Source of the DNA: a virus
Reading direction: 5' to 3' (one strand)
Virus record (IMG/VR): IMGVR_UViG_3300037010_003311
Coordinates: 1-64,000 of that record
Length of the DNA: 64,000 nt
Shown: positions 15,122 to 23,470 of the stretch, piece by piece
Numbering within the stretch: position 1 is the stretch's first letter
Layout of the letters: each line of letters begins with the position of its first letter
Program-made: the position numbers and the translations under genes
The notes under the pieces: generated by a model
Told to the model about the DNA's origin: nothing
Databases searched by the model: none
Seen by the model: the letters and a program-made list of their open reading frames with translations, nothing else

Positions 15122-17016
15122 AAGAAAATAAAGTCAAAAAACTCAATTTTATTGAAAAGGTTTTGAAGCGACCCGCTCGCTTCATTGGTAGTACGCAAAT
15201 ACAAACTCATACCCGGCACATATTAAACGATGAGACTAAAAAAATTGAATATAAAAGTATTCAATATTCGCCAGGGTTAATCAAAATATTCAAAGAGCCT
15301 TTGGATAATGCATTGGATGAAGCAGTACGTACAAACTTTAAAATTTGTAATAAAATTGAGATAACTATTAAAGATGGTTGGATTGAAATTATAGATAATG
15401 GTCGAGGAATTCCTTCGGAAATTGGGGAAGATGAACACAAGGTGCCGACATTAGTTGCTGACTTATGTTGGTGTCATCTAGATGCTGGATCAAATTTTGA
15501 TGATGAAGAAACCAACCAAACTGCTGGTCAGAATGGGGAAGGGGTTTGTCTTACCAATATTTTCAGCAAAGAATTTATTGGGGAAACACAAGATGGTAAA
15601 TTATTTACTACTTTAAAATGTAGTAATAATCTTGGTACAAAAGATTTGAACCAAAGTAAAATTAAAAATAAAAAAACTTTTACCAAAGTTAAATTTTTAC
15701 CCGATTATAGTAAGTTTAATGTTACTAGTATAGAAGATTTTGATCATATGGCATTAATTAAATTCGATATAATTAATGCTAGTGTAAATTTTCCACTTGT
15801 AGATATCTATCTTAATGGGGAACTGGTTAAATATAGTTTTAGTGATTACTGTGGCCTATTCCAAGTAGAAACTTATGAATCTTTCAGATACCGGGGTTTG
15901 GATATTATGGTGTTCCCTAGTGAGGAGGAGTTTCAGTTTATACATTTTATTAATGGTATAAACGTTAATCGTGGTGGTACTGCTTTAGATTGGGTAACTG
16001 ATAATATAGTAGATGAACTTCGTGATAAATTGTCTCGAGGTTGTAAAGGTATTAAACCAGGGGATATTAAAAACAAGCTTGGGCTAATTGCTATATTTTA
16101 TGGGATGTATAATCCTAGGTTTGAAGATCAGGCTAAAACGATTTGTGAAACTACTTATGTACAATTTAAATCACAAATCGAAGATATTAATTTCGAAAAG
16201 CTTGGTAATACAATTTATAAAAATAAAGTAATTATCGATCCAATAATTGCACTATTCCAAGCTAAAGCCTCGGCTGAGGATATGAAAGCTATTAAAGCCA
16301 AAGATAAAATTCTTAAGAAAAAAGAGGTTGAGAAATATAAACCGGCTTTTAAAAAGAAATATGGTTTAATACTATCCGAAGGAGATAGTGCGATCGATTC
16401 TGTTGTAGCAAATGTTGGTAGAGAGAACTATGGGTTCTTACCCACTAGTGGGGTTCCACAAAACTCACTAGAAAAAGAGACTAGTAAAATCATTAATAGT
16501 GATAAATTTGCAGATCTCGCAGTGGTACTTGGTATCGAGTTTAGTAAAGCACCAAAGGAGGTATTAAATTATGAAATCATTATTCTGGGTATGGATGCCG
16601 ATTACGATGGCATTCATATTATTGGGCTTTATCTTGCCTTTTTTTATAGGTATTGTCCTGCCTATTTATTTGGTGGAAAAATTTTTATATTTAAAACGCC
16701 AGTAGCGATGTTAAAAGATAGGAATGATAAAACCATAGATGTATTCCTTACCCAAGCTGAATTCGAAAAGTATTCCAAAAATCCAAAAGCTAAATACCAC
16801 ACGGAAATTAAAAAAGGTCTTGGTTCACTAAGTGAAACTGAATGGGATGAATTTTTTAATATAATCCCATTTGAAAAAACTCTGGAGCCACTTATAGTTA
16901 AAAATAAAGAAGCCGTCGAGGATATACTTTATAACTGGTTAGGTGACTCTAATCATAATATTACTTACAGGAAGCAACAGATAATCGATTATAGAAAAAA
17001 TAAAAAGGAGACGTAA
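15118..17016 (+). CDS. DNA topoisomerase II large subunit (T4 gp39/gp60-like, GyrB-type)
   Basis: 632 residues. ATP-binding GHKL domain: EPLDNALDEA and DNGRGIP near the N-terminus. TOPRIM domain: LILSEGDSA (catalytic Glu) and GMDADYDGIHI (metal-binding Asp triad). T4 splits this subunit into gp39 and gp60, but here both parts are one chain. The product is expected to pair with the medium subunit at 17463 to pass DNA duplexes through one another during replication. Start ATG overlaps the preceding stop. The next gene starts on its own stop (TAATG). Confidence 0.93.
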   Translation: MKENKVKKLNFIEKVLKRPARFIGSTQIQTHTRHILNDETKKIEYKSIQYSPGLIKIFKEPLDNALDEAVRTNFKICNKIEITIKDGWIEIIDNGRGIPSEIGEDEHKVPTLVADLCWCHLDAGSNFDDEETNQTAGQNGEGVCLTNIFSKEFIGETQDGKLFTTLKCSNNLGTKDLNQSKIKNKKTFTKVKFLPDYSKFNVTSIEDFDHMALIKFDIINASVNFPLVDIYLNGELVKYSFSDYCGLFQVETYESFRYRGLDIMVFPSEEEFQFIHFINGINVNRGGTALDWVTDNIVDELRDKLSRGCKGIKPGDIKNKLGLIAIFYGMYNPRFEDQAKTICETTYVQFKSQIEDINFEKLGNTIYKNKVIIDPIIALFQAKASAEDMKAIKAKDKILKKKEVEKYKPAFKKKYGLILSEGDSAIDSVVANVGRENYGFLPTSGVPQNSLEKETSKIINSDKFADLAVVLGIEFSKAPKEVLNYEIIILGMDADYDGIHIIGLYLAFFYRYCPAYLFGGKIFIFKTPVAMLKDRNDKTIDVFLTQAEFEKYSKNPKAKYHTEIKKGLGSLSETEWDEFFNIIPFEKTLEPLIVKNKEAVEDILYNWLGDSNHNITYRKQQIIDYRKNKKET

Positions 17017-17450
17017 TGAACAGATATGAAAAGCGGTTTTTACGAATTGATAGGGAAAAAGCCAGAAAAAATAAAATGGTGAAACCTAAACCAGTAATCA
17101 ATACTGAGCGAGTAAAGGCTATCTCATTAGCGATAGCTGAATACTTTAAAAATTCGGAAAAATATAAACAGGAACCAAAACCGCGACCAAAACAGTATTA
17201 TACTGTGCCCAGAATATTGAAACGATTTCAAAAAGAAGTATCCATAACATTAATAAACGAAATTAAAAACTTACCAAGAGATCGGATTAATATTAATTAT
17301 CTCAGTAAGAAATTTAACGTTAGTATCAAGACCATATATAGTTGGAAAAAATTTGGGTTTGATATTATTAACAGCGAAGTAGATAAAATACAATTTATTG
17401 AGGCTGTACAAAATAGCCCGAAAAAATTTATAATTCGGTGGGGTGAATAA
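17016..17450 (+). CDS. Small basic helix-turn-helix protein
   Basis: 144 residues, very basic at the N-terminus (KRFLRIDREKARKNKMVKPK). A predicted helix-turn-helix lies near residues 95-118 (INYLSKKFNVSIKTIYSWKK). It starts inside the stop of the topoisomerase large subunit and ends 12 bases before the medium subunit. It may be a DNA-binding accessory factor or regulator inserted between the two subunits. The exact family is unknown. Confidence 0.6.
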   Translation: MNRYEKRFLRIDREKARKNKMVKPKPVINTERVKAISLAIAEYFKNSEKYKQEPKPRPKQYYTVPRILKRFQKEVSITLINEIKNLPRDRININYLSKKFNVSIKTIYSWKKFGFDIINSEVDKIQFIEAVQNSPKKFIIRWGE

Positions 17451-17462
17451 TGAGGACTAACT

Positions 17463-18938
17463 ATGTTTATTGAAGATTTCTTTAATGAGGAATACGTAGT
17501 TTTTGCGAACTACCGGACGACGCAACGGTTACCAAATTACGATGGATTAATTGAAACCCAACGTAAGGTGGTTTATACATTCCTGGAATTAAATAAAACC
17601 GGAAAAGAGAAAACCGTAACCTTAATATCAGACGTAATGAAACATACCCATTATAATCACGGGGATAAATCGGTTGGTACCGTTATTAATACTTTAGCTG
17701 CGAGTTGGGGAAATAATATTCCTTTACTTACTGAAGATGGTTCATTTGGTTACAGGTCTAATAACCGAGCTGCCGATTCCAGATATACCTATACTAGGAT
17801 GAAAGAGTATTTAAAAGTACTTTTTAATCCAATTGATAATGAACATTTCGTAGATAAAAAGACAGATGGTGATGGCAATAAAATAGAACCAAATTCTTTA
17901 ATACCAATTTTACCACTCTTAATAATAAATGGGCAAAATCAAATTGGTGTAGGATTTGCTACTAAGGTCTTACCGAGAGATCCAAAGGTTATAATAGGTC
18001 TTATTAAGGATATATTAGAAAAGAAAACCACTAAAATACCAAGTAATATTGCTCCTTGGTATTGGTGCTTTAATGGTACCATAGAACCAGTATTAAATAG
18101 TTCGAGTTGGAATATCAATGGTTTATGGAGCAGAGGTAAAAATAATACAATTATAATTACAGAAGTTCCATTTAAGTATGATCGAGACGGGTATTTAAAG
18201 CTATTAAACGATCTAAAAGAACCACAAGTAGTCAAAGCTATTAAAACCAAGAAAGGTGACCCTAAGCTTGAGATTACACCAGTTATAAGTTATAAAGAGA
18301 ATATAAATAAAAATTCTTTTTATCTAGAAGTTAAAGTAGATAAACTGATTTACGATCTACCGGATAATAAATTAGAAGAATTTTTATCGTTGACTTCTAC
18401 CGAATCGGAATTCTTCACAATTATAAATGAAAAGAATGAAATAGTTAGTATAGAAAACATTGGGGTATATCTTTATAACTTTATTAAATGGCGGCTTGGT
18501 ATTTATACTAAACGAAAAGCATATTTGCTAAAAAAGATGAAAGATGATATCCAGACTATTAAAGAAATAGTTCGATTCATTAACTTAGTGAATAATAATG
18601 TTATCATTATCCATAAGCAGAGTAAAGCCAATTTAATTAAGCAGATTGAAAATAACCAGTTTCTACCAATTAATGATTCTTTTAATTATATACTTAATGT
18701 AAAAATTTATGAACTTACAACGGAAAGGATTATTGATTATTTAGATGAAGTAGATAAGTTACAGAAAGAACATGATAGGCTTGAAAAGGTTACAATTTCT
18801 GAACTTTGGTTGGAGGATATTAAAAAATTTGAAGCTTTATTTTTTAAAAATGAAAAGGTTCCAAAAGTATTAAAACCAAAACCAGAGAAGTTAGGAAAAC
18901 CAGAGAAAAAGACAAGAACCAAAAAAGGAGCAATATGA
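17463..18938 (+). CDS. DNA topoisomerase II medium subunit (T4 gp52-like, GyrA-type)
   Basis: 491 residues. The winged-helix breakage-reunion domain shows YDGLIETQRKVVYTFLE, HTHYNHGDKSV, and NRAADSRYTYTRM with the likely DNA-linking Tyr at residue 108 (RYT). LLIINGQNQIGVGFATKVLP follows, the equivalent of the GyrA NG..GIAVGMAT motif. A coiled-coil segment lies near residues 420-450, and the tail is Lys/Pro-rich. T4 gp52 has 442 residues and, as here, lacks the GyrA beta-pinwheel. It acts with the 15118 product as the phage type II topoisomerase. Confidence 0.93.
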   Translation: MFIEDFFNEEYVVFANYRTTQRLPNYDGLIETQRKVVYTFLELNKTGKEKTVTLISDVMKHTHYNHGDKSVGTVINTLAASWGNNIPLLTEDGSFGYRSNNRAADSRYTYTRMKEYLKVLFNPIDNEHFVDKKTDGDGNKIEPNSLIPILPLLIINGQNQIGVGFATKVLPRDPKVIIGLIKDILEKKTTKIPSNIAPWYWCFNGTIEPVLNSSSWNINGLWSRGKNNTIIITEVPFKYDRDGYLKLLNDLKEPQVVKAIKTKKGDPKLEITPVISYKENINKNSFYLEVKVDKLIYDLPDNKLEEFLSLTSTESEFFTIINEKNEIVSIENIGVYLYNFIKWRLGIYTKRKAYLLKKMKDDIQTIKEIVRFINLVNNNVIIIHKQSKANLIKQIENNQFLPINDSFNYILNVKIYELTTERIIDYLDEVDKLQKEHDRLEKVTISELWLEDIKKFEALFFKNEKVPKVLKPKPEKLGKPEKKTRTKKGAI

Positions 18939-19228
18939 ATTATGATATAAGTGTCGTAGTAGATCTTATTCGTATTAAGGTTGAAAATGCTGGCTATAAA
19001 CTCCGGCAGATAAATTTGAAAAAAATAGATAGTGAAATTTTTTGTTTCACTATACAAGGCGCTGATGGCAGAAGAGCCCCTTTAACTATTAGTAATAATC
19101 GGGATTGGTCAAAATTCGTAATGGAAAATATCACTAGGTTTATTTATCCAGGTTGGGGGATACTTTGTGGTGGAGCTGGAAATTTTTCAGAGCCATATTA
19201 TTTTAAACTTTATAAAGTTAATAGCTAG
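18935..19228 (+). CDS. Hypothetical protein
   Basis: 97 residues starting at an ATGA overlap with the topoisomerase subunit. Features include VDLIRIKVENAGYKLRQINL, FTIQGADGRRAPLTISN and a Gly-rich end (YPGWGILCGGAGNF). Probably a small alpha/beta protein. No family recognised. Confidence 0.5.
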   Translation: MNYDISVVVDLIRIKVENAGYKLRQINLKKIDSEIFCFTIQGADGRRAPLTISNNRDWSKFVMENITRFIYPGWGILCGGAGNFSEPYYFKLYKVNS

Positions 19229-19255
19229 GGATCTAAAATTAAATAAAGGATAAAG

Positions 19256-19627
19256 GTGACACATGAAATTAAGGAAATAACTTTTTTACATACTAATACT
19301 ATGTGTAAGTTATTAAAGATAAAAAAATATATTGAGGAGGATGATCCGGTTTGTTTATTTGATAAAATGAGATTATACTTTAATATATCCGATATTTTTG
19401 TATTCAAATTGAATACCAGAAAAGATCATTCATTACTAATACCTAAACCTCTTATCCAGAGAGATATGATTATTAAGGTACCAATTTATCTTCGAGAAGA
19501 TATCGGTTCATTCGTAGGCAAAAAAGCTAATAACCTTAAACGGTTATTAACAGAAATAAACGAATACAGTTCCCGATATAATCTATCAGAAGTTAAAACA
19601 ATAAACTATGTGGGATTCGACTTATGA
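19256..19627 (+). CDS. Hypothetical protein, GTG start
   Basis: 123 residues. The frame opens with a GTG at 19256, 6 bases after AAAGGATAAAG; the next in-frame ATG at 19301 has no ribosome site. It contains SLLIPKPLIQRDMIIKVPIY and a Lys/Arg-rich helix (VGKKANNLKRLLTEINEYSS). Its stop overlaps the next start. Function unknown. Confidence 0.5.
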   Translation: MTHEIKEITFLHTNTMCKLLKIKKYIEEDDPVCLFDKMRLYFNISDIFVFKLNTRKDHSLLIPKPLIQRDMIIKVPIYLREDIGSFVGKKANNLKRLLTEINEYSSRYNLSEVKTINYVGFDL

Positions 19628-19866
19628 AAACCTTAATAATATTAATAATTTTAATAAGTTCAATTTTTGCCACAACGAATACACAAAATAAATGTGATTT
19701 ACCATTTGAAACATTTATTAAAAATAGAGAGCAAGAAAATTGCAAAAGTATAAAAATTGCAGCTCTAGCTTTTACTCAACTCCAATCATTAAGGTGTAAA
19801 CTAGATGACCTAGATATAGATCTTGGACATTATGTATTGGAACAAGCGAAATATTGTACCGATTAA
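19624..19866 (+). CDS. Small secreted cysteine-containing protein
   Basis: 80 residues with a clear signal peptide (KTLIILIILISSIFA, cleavage near ATTNT) and four Cys in the mature part (NKCDLP, ENCKS, LRCKLD, KYCTD). These could form two disulphides in the periplasm. It starts at an ATGA overlap. A possible superinfection-exclusion or envelope factor; this is inference from location only. Confidence 0.55.
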   Translation: MKTLIILIILISSIFATTNTQNKCDLPFETFIKNREQENCKSIKIAALAFTQLQSLRCKLDDLDIDLGHYVLEQAKYCTD

Positions 19867-19878
19867 AAGGAGAGAAAA

Positions 19879-20160
19879 ATGGAAATATGTGCAAAAGACC
19901 TAAAGCAGTTTGGTTATAATTCCGAGCAGTCTAGATCCATAATTACAACTCTGATCCGAGAAAATGTACCATATGTATCCCAGCTACCGGAAGGAACTAC
20001 AAACTTACGTCTCAGTACTCGGTATTTAGATATTGATGTTTGCATTAATACTTTAACTAGGATTATTCAAGAAAATCGGGTCCCTTGGATAAAAAATCAT
20101 ATTGAGCATAAGAAAAAAATACTAGAAGCTCTAATAGAGATTAAAAAGATTAAAAATTAA
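19879..20160 (+). CDS. Small helical protein, unknown
   Basis: 93 residues starting after AAAAGGAGAGAAAA, one of the stronger ribosome sites here. Helical sequence with KDLKQFGYNSEQSRSIITTL and a Lys-rich tail (HKKKILEALIEIKKIKN). The start could form a small DNA-binding helix pair, but no known motif is certain. Confidence 0.5.
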   Translation: MEICAKDLKQFGYNSEQSRSIITTLIRENVPYVSQLPEGTTNLRLSTRYLDIDVCINTLTRIIQENRVPWIKNHIEHKKKILEALIEIKKIKN

Positions 20161-20170
20161 AAGGATTAAA

Positions 20171-20782
20171 ATGTTTAGTGATGATAAAGATTGGGAATTA
20201 ACTTTAGATGTTAAAAAACAAGAAGAATTAAATGTTATAGAACCTGCGATAAAAGCATTGGAAGATATAGCATCAGATTGTAAAATTTTAACGAATGAAG
20301 TGACCCGGTTGACGGAAGAAAAAATTGCTTTAATGCAAGAAGTTGATTTATTAAAAATGCAATTAATGGAATCTAAAGCCCAGATCCTAAACCGCGAGGT
20401 TACCCCATGGGAACCAAAGGGTGGTAGTTGGTATATTTTAATAGAAGGTGTAAGATTCTCAACGAGCTCTAAGAAACATAGACAATTTGGTCTCGTATAC
20501 GAAACTGAAGAGCAAGCAAAGTTAGCTAGAGATAATATGCGAACCCGTAATCGTTTACTCGCATATGTGGCGGAGCATGATATAGATGAAAATGGTAACC
20601 AATGGGTTCCAGTTTGGAAAGATAATAAGCAACCTAAAGGATTAGTATTATACGATGGTTATAGGGAAACTTATGAAGCTACTACAGTATGGGGTAACCA
20701 ACTTGTAGGCGCAGTATATATGTCACAAAAATGTGCTGAAAAGCTAGCAAAAGATTTAAATTCAGGGAGAGTAAAATTATGA
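20171..20782 (+). CDS. Coiled-coil protein with phage-type WYI domain
   Basis: 203 residues. The N-terminal third is a coiled coil (about 40-75, VTRLTEEKIALMQEVDLLKM). The C-terminal part (about 78-200) starts WEPKGGSWYILIEG and continues with FGLVYETEEQAKLARDNMR and GNQWVPVW. The pattern WxPxxGxxYW-IxxxG...xFxTxEEAE occurs in many unknown phage proteins. Function unknown. It overlaps the following dehydrogenase gene by 4 bases. Confidence 0.6.
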   Translation: MFSDDKDWELTLDVKKQEELNVIEPAIKALEDIASDCKILTNEVTRLTEEKIALMQEVDLLKMQLMESKAQILNREVTPWEPKGGSWYILIEGVRFSTSSKKHRQFGLVYETEEQAKLARDNMRTRNRLLAYVAEHDIDENGNQWVPVWKDNKQPKGLVLYDGYRETYEATTVWGNQLVGAVYMSQKCAEKLAKDLNSGRVKL

Positions 20783-21645
20783 GCAAAGATAAAAAAGGGT
20801 TATCTCTAGAAATGGAAAAAATAAAATTACCAACCATAGTTTTTATAGGTTTTGGTGTAGTTGGTCAATCAGTATATAATGCATTAGTCCCGAAAGCAAA
20901 AGAAAATGTTTATATAGTCGACCCAAATAAAATCATAGATACTAAGCATCAATGGGACCTAGCAGTTAGTATAAGTGATTCGGCCGATGGGTATCAGGAT
21001 GCTATTATTTTTTTAAGTGTACCAACTAGTACTGGTTTAGATATTAATGCTGAATATAATCCAGAACTAGTGGTTTATTATTTAAATGAATTATACGTTG
21101 CTGGATATAAAGGATTGGTGGTTATAAAAAGTACTATCCTTTATGCTGATATTATGAGTTTTACTAATAAGTTAAAAATTATTTATTGGCCAGAGTTCTT
21201 AAATGATCTTACACCAAATAGTGATTTCATAAATGAAATTGATATAATTCTTGGTTCTGATATGATGGAGCAGGATACTATTAAAAATTGTATACTGATA
21301 GAAAGTGTATTTGATCATATTGAAAATATAGATTATTTATCAATATCAGATGCCATAAATTTTAAATATATACGCAATAGCTATATTGCTTGGAAAATTA
21401 CATTCTGGAATATGATGGCAGATAGTAGTTTAATGGATCAACGGACACTTAAAAAGCTGATGAGAAAATATCCATTAAAATCAGAAATGATTGAAATAGC
21501 TTTGGATGGGAAACTTGGTTATGGTGGTAAATGTATTCCAAAGGATTTTGATGCATTCCATAGCACATTATCTAATAAATCAAAAATTATGTTTGAAGCA
21601 GTGAGCTCTTTTAATAGAATAATTAGAAAATTTGAAAAGGAATAA
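20779..21645 (+). CDS. UDP-glucose/GDP-mannose dehydrogenase family protein, short form
   Basis: 288 residues. The N-terminal NAD-binding Rossmann motif is GFGVVG (residues 24-29). SVPTS appears where the family has VPTP, and the active-site motif LGYGGKCIPKD gives the catalytic Cys. Known members oxidise a nucleotide sugar to its uronic acid using two NAD+. The usual third domain (about 100 residues that close the sugar site) is missing; the chain ends soon after the active site. It may be a reduced enzyme acting on another substrate, or inactive. The start overlaps the previous stop (ATGA). Confidence 0.75.
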   Translation: MSKDKKGLSLEMEKIKLPTIVFIGFGVVGQSVYNALVPKAKENVYIVDPNKIIDTKHQWDLAVSISDSADGYQDAIIFLSVPTSTGLDINAEYNPELVVYYLNELYVAGYKGLVVIKSTILYADIMSFTNKLKIIYWPEFLNDLTPNSDFINEIDIILGSDMMEQDTIKNCILIESVFDHIENIDYLSISDAINFKYIRNSYIAWKITFWNMMADSSLMDQRTLKKLMRKYPLKSEMIEIALDGKLGYGGKCIPKDFDAFHSTLSNKSKIMFEAVSSFNRIIRKFEKE

Positions 21646-21646
21646 A

Positions 21647-22150
21647 ATGAATAAATTGAATGAATTGAATAAATATCAAAAATTATTTGATATTTTTGAT
21701 TTAGTTATCCAGGATTTTCAGCATCCGGATGGCAGTGTTGGTTTTACAACAGCTGAAAAGTTTAGAATGCTAAATGAATACCAAAACTTATTAGCTGACC
21801 GTATCGAACATTCAAATAATAAACAGATGCAAAGCGCTATGAGTCGAACAGCAATGTATGAACTCAATGAAGTATTCCAAGATATTAAAAGGGCTGAAAA
21901 ACTTAAAAAATGGAGTCATAAATACCACCGGTTGGTAAATATGTTTTGTCTTAATATCACTAGTGTTGATATGTTGGAGCATCTAACCCCACTAGATATT
22001 AAGGTATATGATTACTTAATGTCTAAGAAAGAAGACATACTTGAACATTCTGGTTGGTATTATAGAGTAATACCTGAATCAATTTGGTTGTTAAAACATA
22101 TGTTTGCAATAAAGGATTCCGAAAATAATATAACCAAGGATAAAAAATGA
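21647..22150 (+). CDS. Hypothetical helical protein
   Basis: 167 residues from the ATG at 21647 (AAAAGGAATAAA upstream). All-helical in appearance, with IQDFQHPDGSVGFTTAEKFR and a repeated amphipathic pattern (LNEVFQDIKRAEKLKKWSHK). No motif recognised. The end overlaps the start of the next gene by four bases. Confidence 0.5.
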   Translation: MNKLNELNKYQKLFDIFDLVIQDFQHPDGSVGFTTAEKFRMLNEYQNLLADRIEHSNNKQMQSAMSRTAMYELNEVFQDIKRAEKLKKWSHKYHRLVNMFCLNITSVDMLEHLTPLDIKVYDYLMSKKEDILEHSGWYYRVIPESIWLLKHMFAIKDSENNITKDKK

Positions 22151-22473
22151 GAGAATATGCAAAATTATGGGTAGGTATTGCGATAGGTTTTGCAGTTTGT
22201 TGTATGACAACTTTTCTGGAACCATTTCATTTAAGAGGTGTAATCGAAGCTTTAAAGGATAATAATATGGCTTATTACAATAAAGCCGGTAATTTTGTTT
22301 TAAATAGACCTACACCATTAGTATGTAATAATCTTAGTGTAGTTAATAATGAGATTATATCTAATGAAGTCGAAGTTACTAATTGGTCTTTAACGGACCA
22401 AAAGGTTATACGAGATAATGAAACGAAGAGCCTTTACTCATTCGAAGGTTGCAAAATTTCAAAAACCAAATAA
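22147..22473 (+). CDS. Small membrane protein, paralogue A
   Basis: 108 residues with one N-terminal membrane segment (about 8-25, WVGIAIGFAVCCMTTFL). A soluble part follows that is nearly identical to the product at 23126 across NNMAYYNKAGNFVLNRPTP and close again at VTNWSLTDQK. Two Cys (PLVCNN, EGCKI) could form a disulphide outside the membrane. The pair arose by duplication; three small genes lie between them. Function unknown. Confidence 0.55.
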   Translation: MREYAKLWVGIAIGFAVCCMTTFLEPFHLRGVIEALKDNNMAYYNKAGNFVLNRPTPLVCNNLSVVNNEIISNEVEVTNWSLTDQKVIRDNETKSLYSFEGCKISKTK

Positions 22474-22484
22474 AAGGACAAAGA

Positions 22485-22760
22485 ATAGAATATATTCAAT
22501 ATTTGATTATTAGATTAATCAGAAAACTTAAAAATAAAATGGCATATTTTTACTGGCGGATGCGACTTAATAACTTAACCGATTATAGATTAAGCTTATC
22601 TTTTTATGAAACGGTTTTTAATAAAAATTACCGTTTAACATTATGGTATATTGCTGGTAAGCGGCATGGTTACCGGGGCGCTATTCATTATGCATTCTTT
22701 AAAGTATATCACTTTTGGGGAATGGATATCTTAGATGAAAAAGAAGCAGAAGGCTTCTAA
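22485..22760 (+). CDS. Hypothetical basic protein lacking a normal start codon
   Basis: An open frame of about 91 residues, basic and aromatic (KLKNKMAYFYWRMRLNN, LWYIAGKRHGYRGAIHYAFF). The position expected for the ATG, after AAAAGGACAAAG, reads ATA at 22485. TTG at 22503 or ATG at 22530-22540 are alternative starts without a ribosome site as good. The start codon may have mutated from ATG to ATA. It could be a weakly translated or recently silenced gene. Confidence 0.4.
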   Translation: MEYIQYLIIRLIRKLKNKMAYFYWRMRLNNLTDYRLSLSFYETVFNKNYRLTLWYIAGKRHGYRGAIHYAFFKVYHFWGMDILDEKEAEGF

Positions 22761-22775
22761 TTAAAAGGAATTAAA

Positions 22776-22871
22776 ATGGGATTAATATTTTTAATAATTA
22801 GTGTTGTGTGCTTGTTCACTGGAAATTTTCTATTTGCATTAATATTTTTTACATTAATGTTTCTAGTATAA
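22776..22871 (+). CDS. 31-residue single-span membrane peptide
   Basis: The ATG at 22776 follows TTAAAAGGAATTAAA. The peptide is almost entirely hydrophobic (GLIFLIISVVCLFTGNFLFA and on), enough for one or two membrane spans. Its position between duplicated membrane-protein genes suggests an envelope role, but this is only context. Confidence 0.45.
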   Translation: MGLIFLIISVVCLFTGNFLFALIFFTLMFLV

Positions 22872-22880
22872 GGATTAAAG

Positions 22881-23111
22881 ATGGGAGAAAATCAATGTGG
22901 TCCAATTATTGAATTCACATTCGATCATTTGGATGATTTTGGGCGCAAAGTTTATAAAGGTAAATGCGAAGGATTTTCATTTACTGATATTTATAAGATG
23001 GTGAATGGTATAATTCATTACTGTACAAAAGATGGTGAACCAAGTGCCCCAACGGCGTATAATTATGTAATCATAAAAGATTACGAAGGGGTAGATCACA
23101 CATCAAATTAA
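22881..23111 (+). CDS. Hypothetical protein
   Basis: 76 residues after AAGGATTAAAG. Contains EFTFDHLDDFGRKVYKGKCE and HYCTKDGEPSAPTAYNY, with three Cys in total but no clear zinc motif. No membrane segment. Function unknown. Confidence 0.5.
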   Translation: MGENQCGPIIEFTFDHLDDFGRKVYKGKCEGFSFTDIYKMVNGIIHYCTKDGEPSAPTAYNYVIIKDYEGVDHTSN

Positions 23112-23125
23112 ATAAAGGATACGAA

Positions 23126-23470
23126 ATGAGATTATTTACCAAAACTGGGTTATGGTGTGGATTAGGTTTTATAGTTTTTTGTATAGCAACTTTTTTTCAG
23201 CTAATTAGTGTAAGACATGAACTGGTTAAAAACGATATGGCTTATTACAATAAAGCCGATAATTTTGTTTTAAATAGACCAACACCATTAGTATGTAAGA
23301 GAGATACATTCATTAATAATGAGTATACTGTTAAAGAATTCGACGTTACTAATTGGTCTCTAACTGATGAAAAGTTTATACTAGATAACGAGACGAATCG
23401 GCTTTTCACATTTGAAAGTTGCAAAATTTCAAAAGATGTTATTAAAAAGGGGATAAATGAAAATAGTTAG
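23126..23470 (+). CDS. Small membrane protein, paralogue B
   Basis: 114 residues, a paralogue of the 22147 product. It has an N-terminal membrane segment (about 8-26, WCGLGFIVFCIATFF), then NDMAYYNKADNFVLNRPTP, VTNWSLTDEKF and ESCKI. The DNA of the middle region is almost identical to that of copy A, while the signal-anchor region has diverged, suggesting duplication with selection or gene conversion on the extracytoplasmic part. The end overlaps the next start. Confidence 0.55.
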   Translation: MRLFTKTGLWCGLGFIVFCIATFFQLISVRHELVKNDMAYYNKADNFVLNRPTPLVCKRDTFINNEYTVKEFDVTNWSLTDEKFILDNETNRLFTFESCKISKDVIKKGINENS

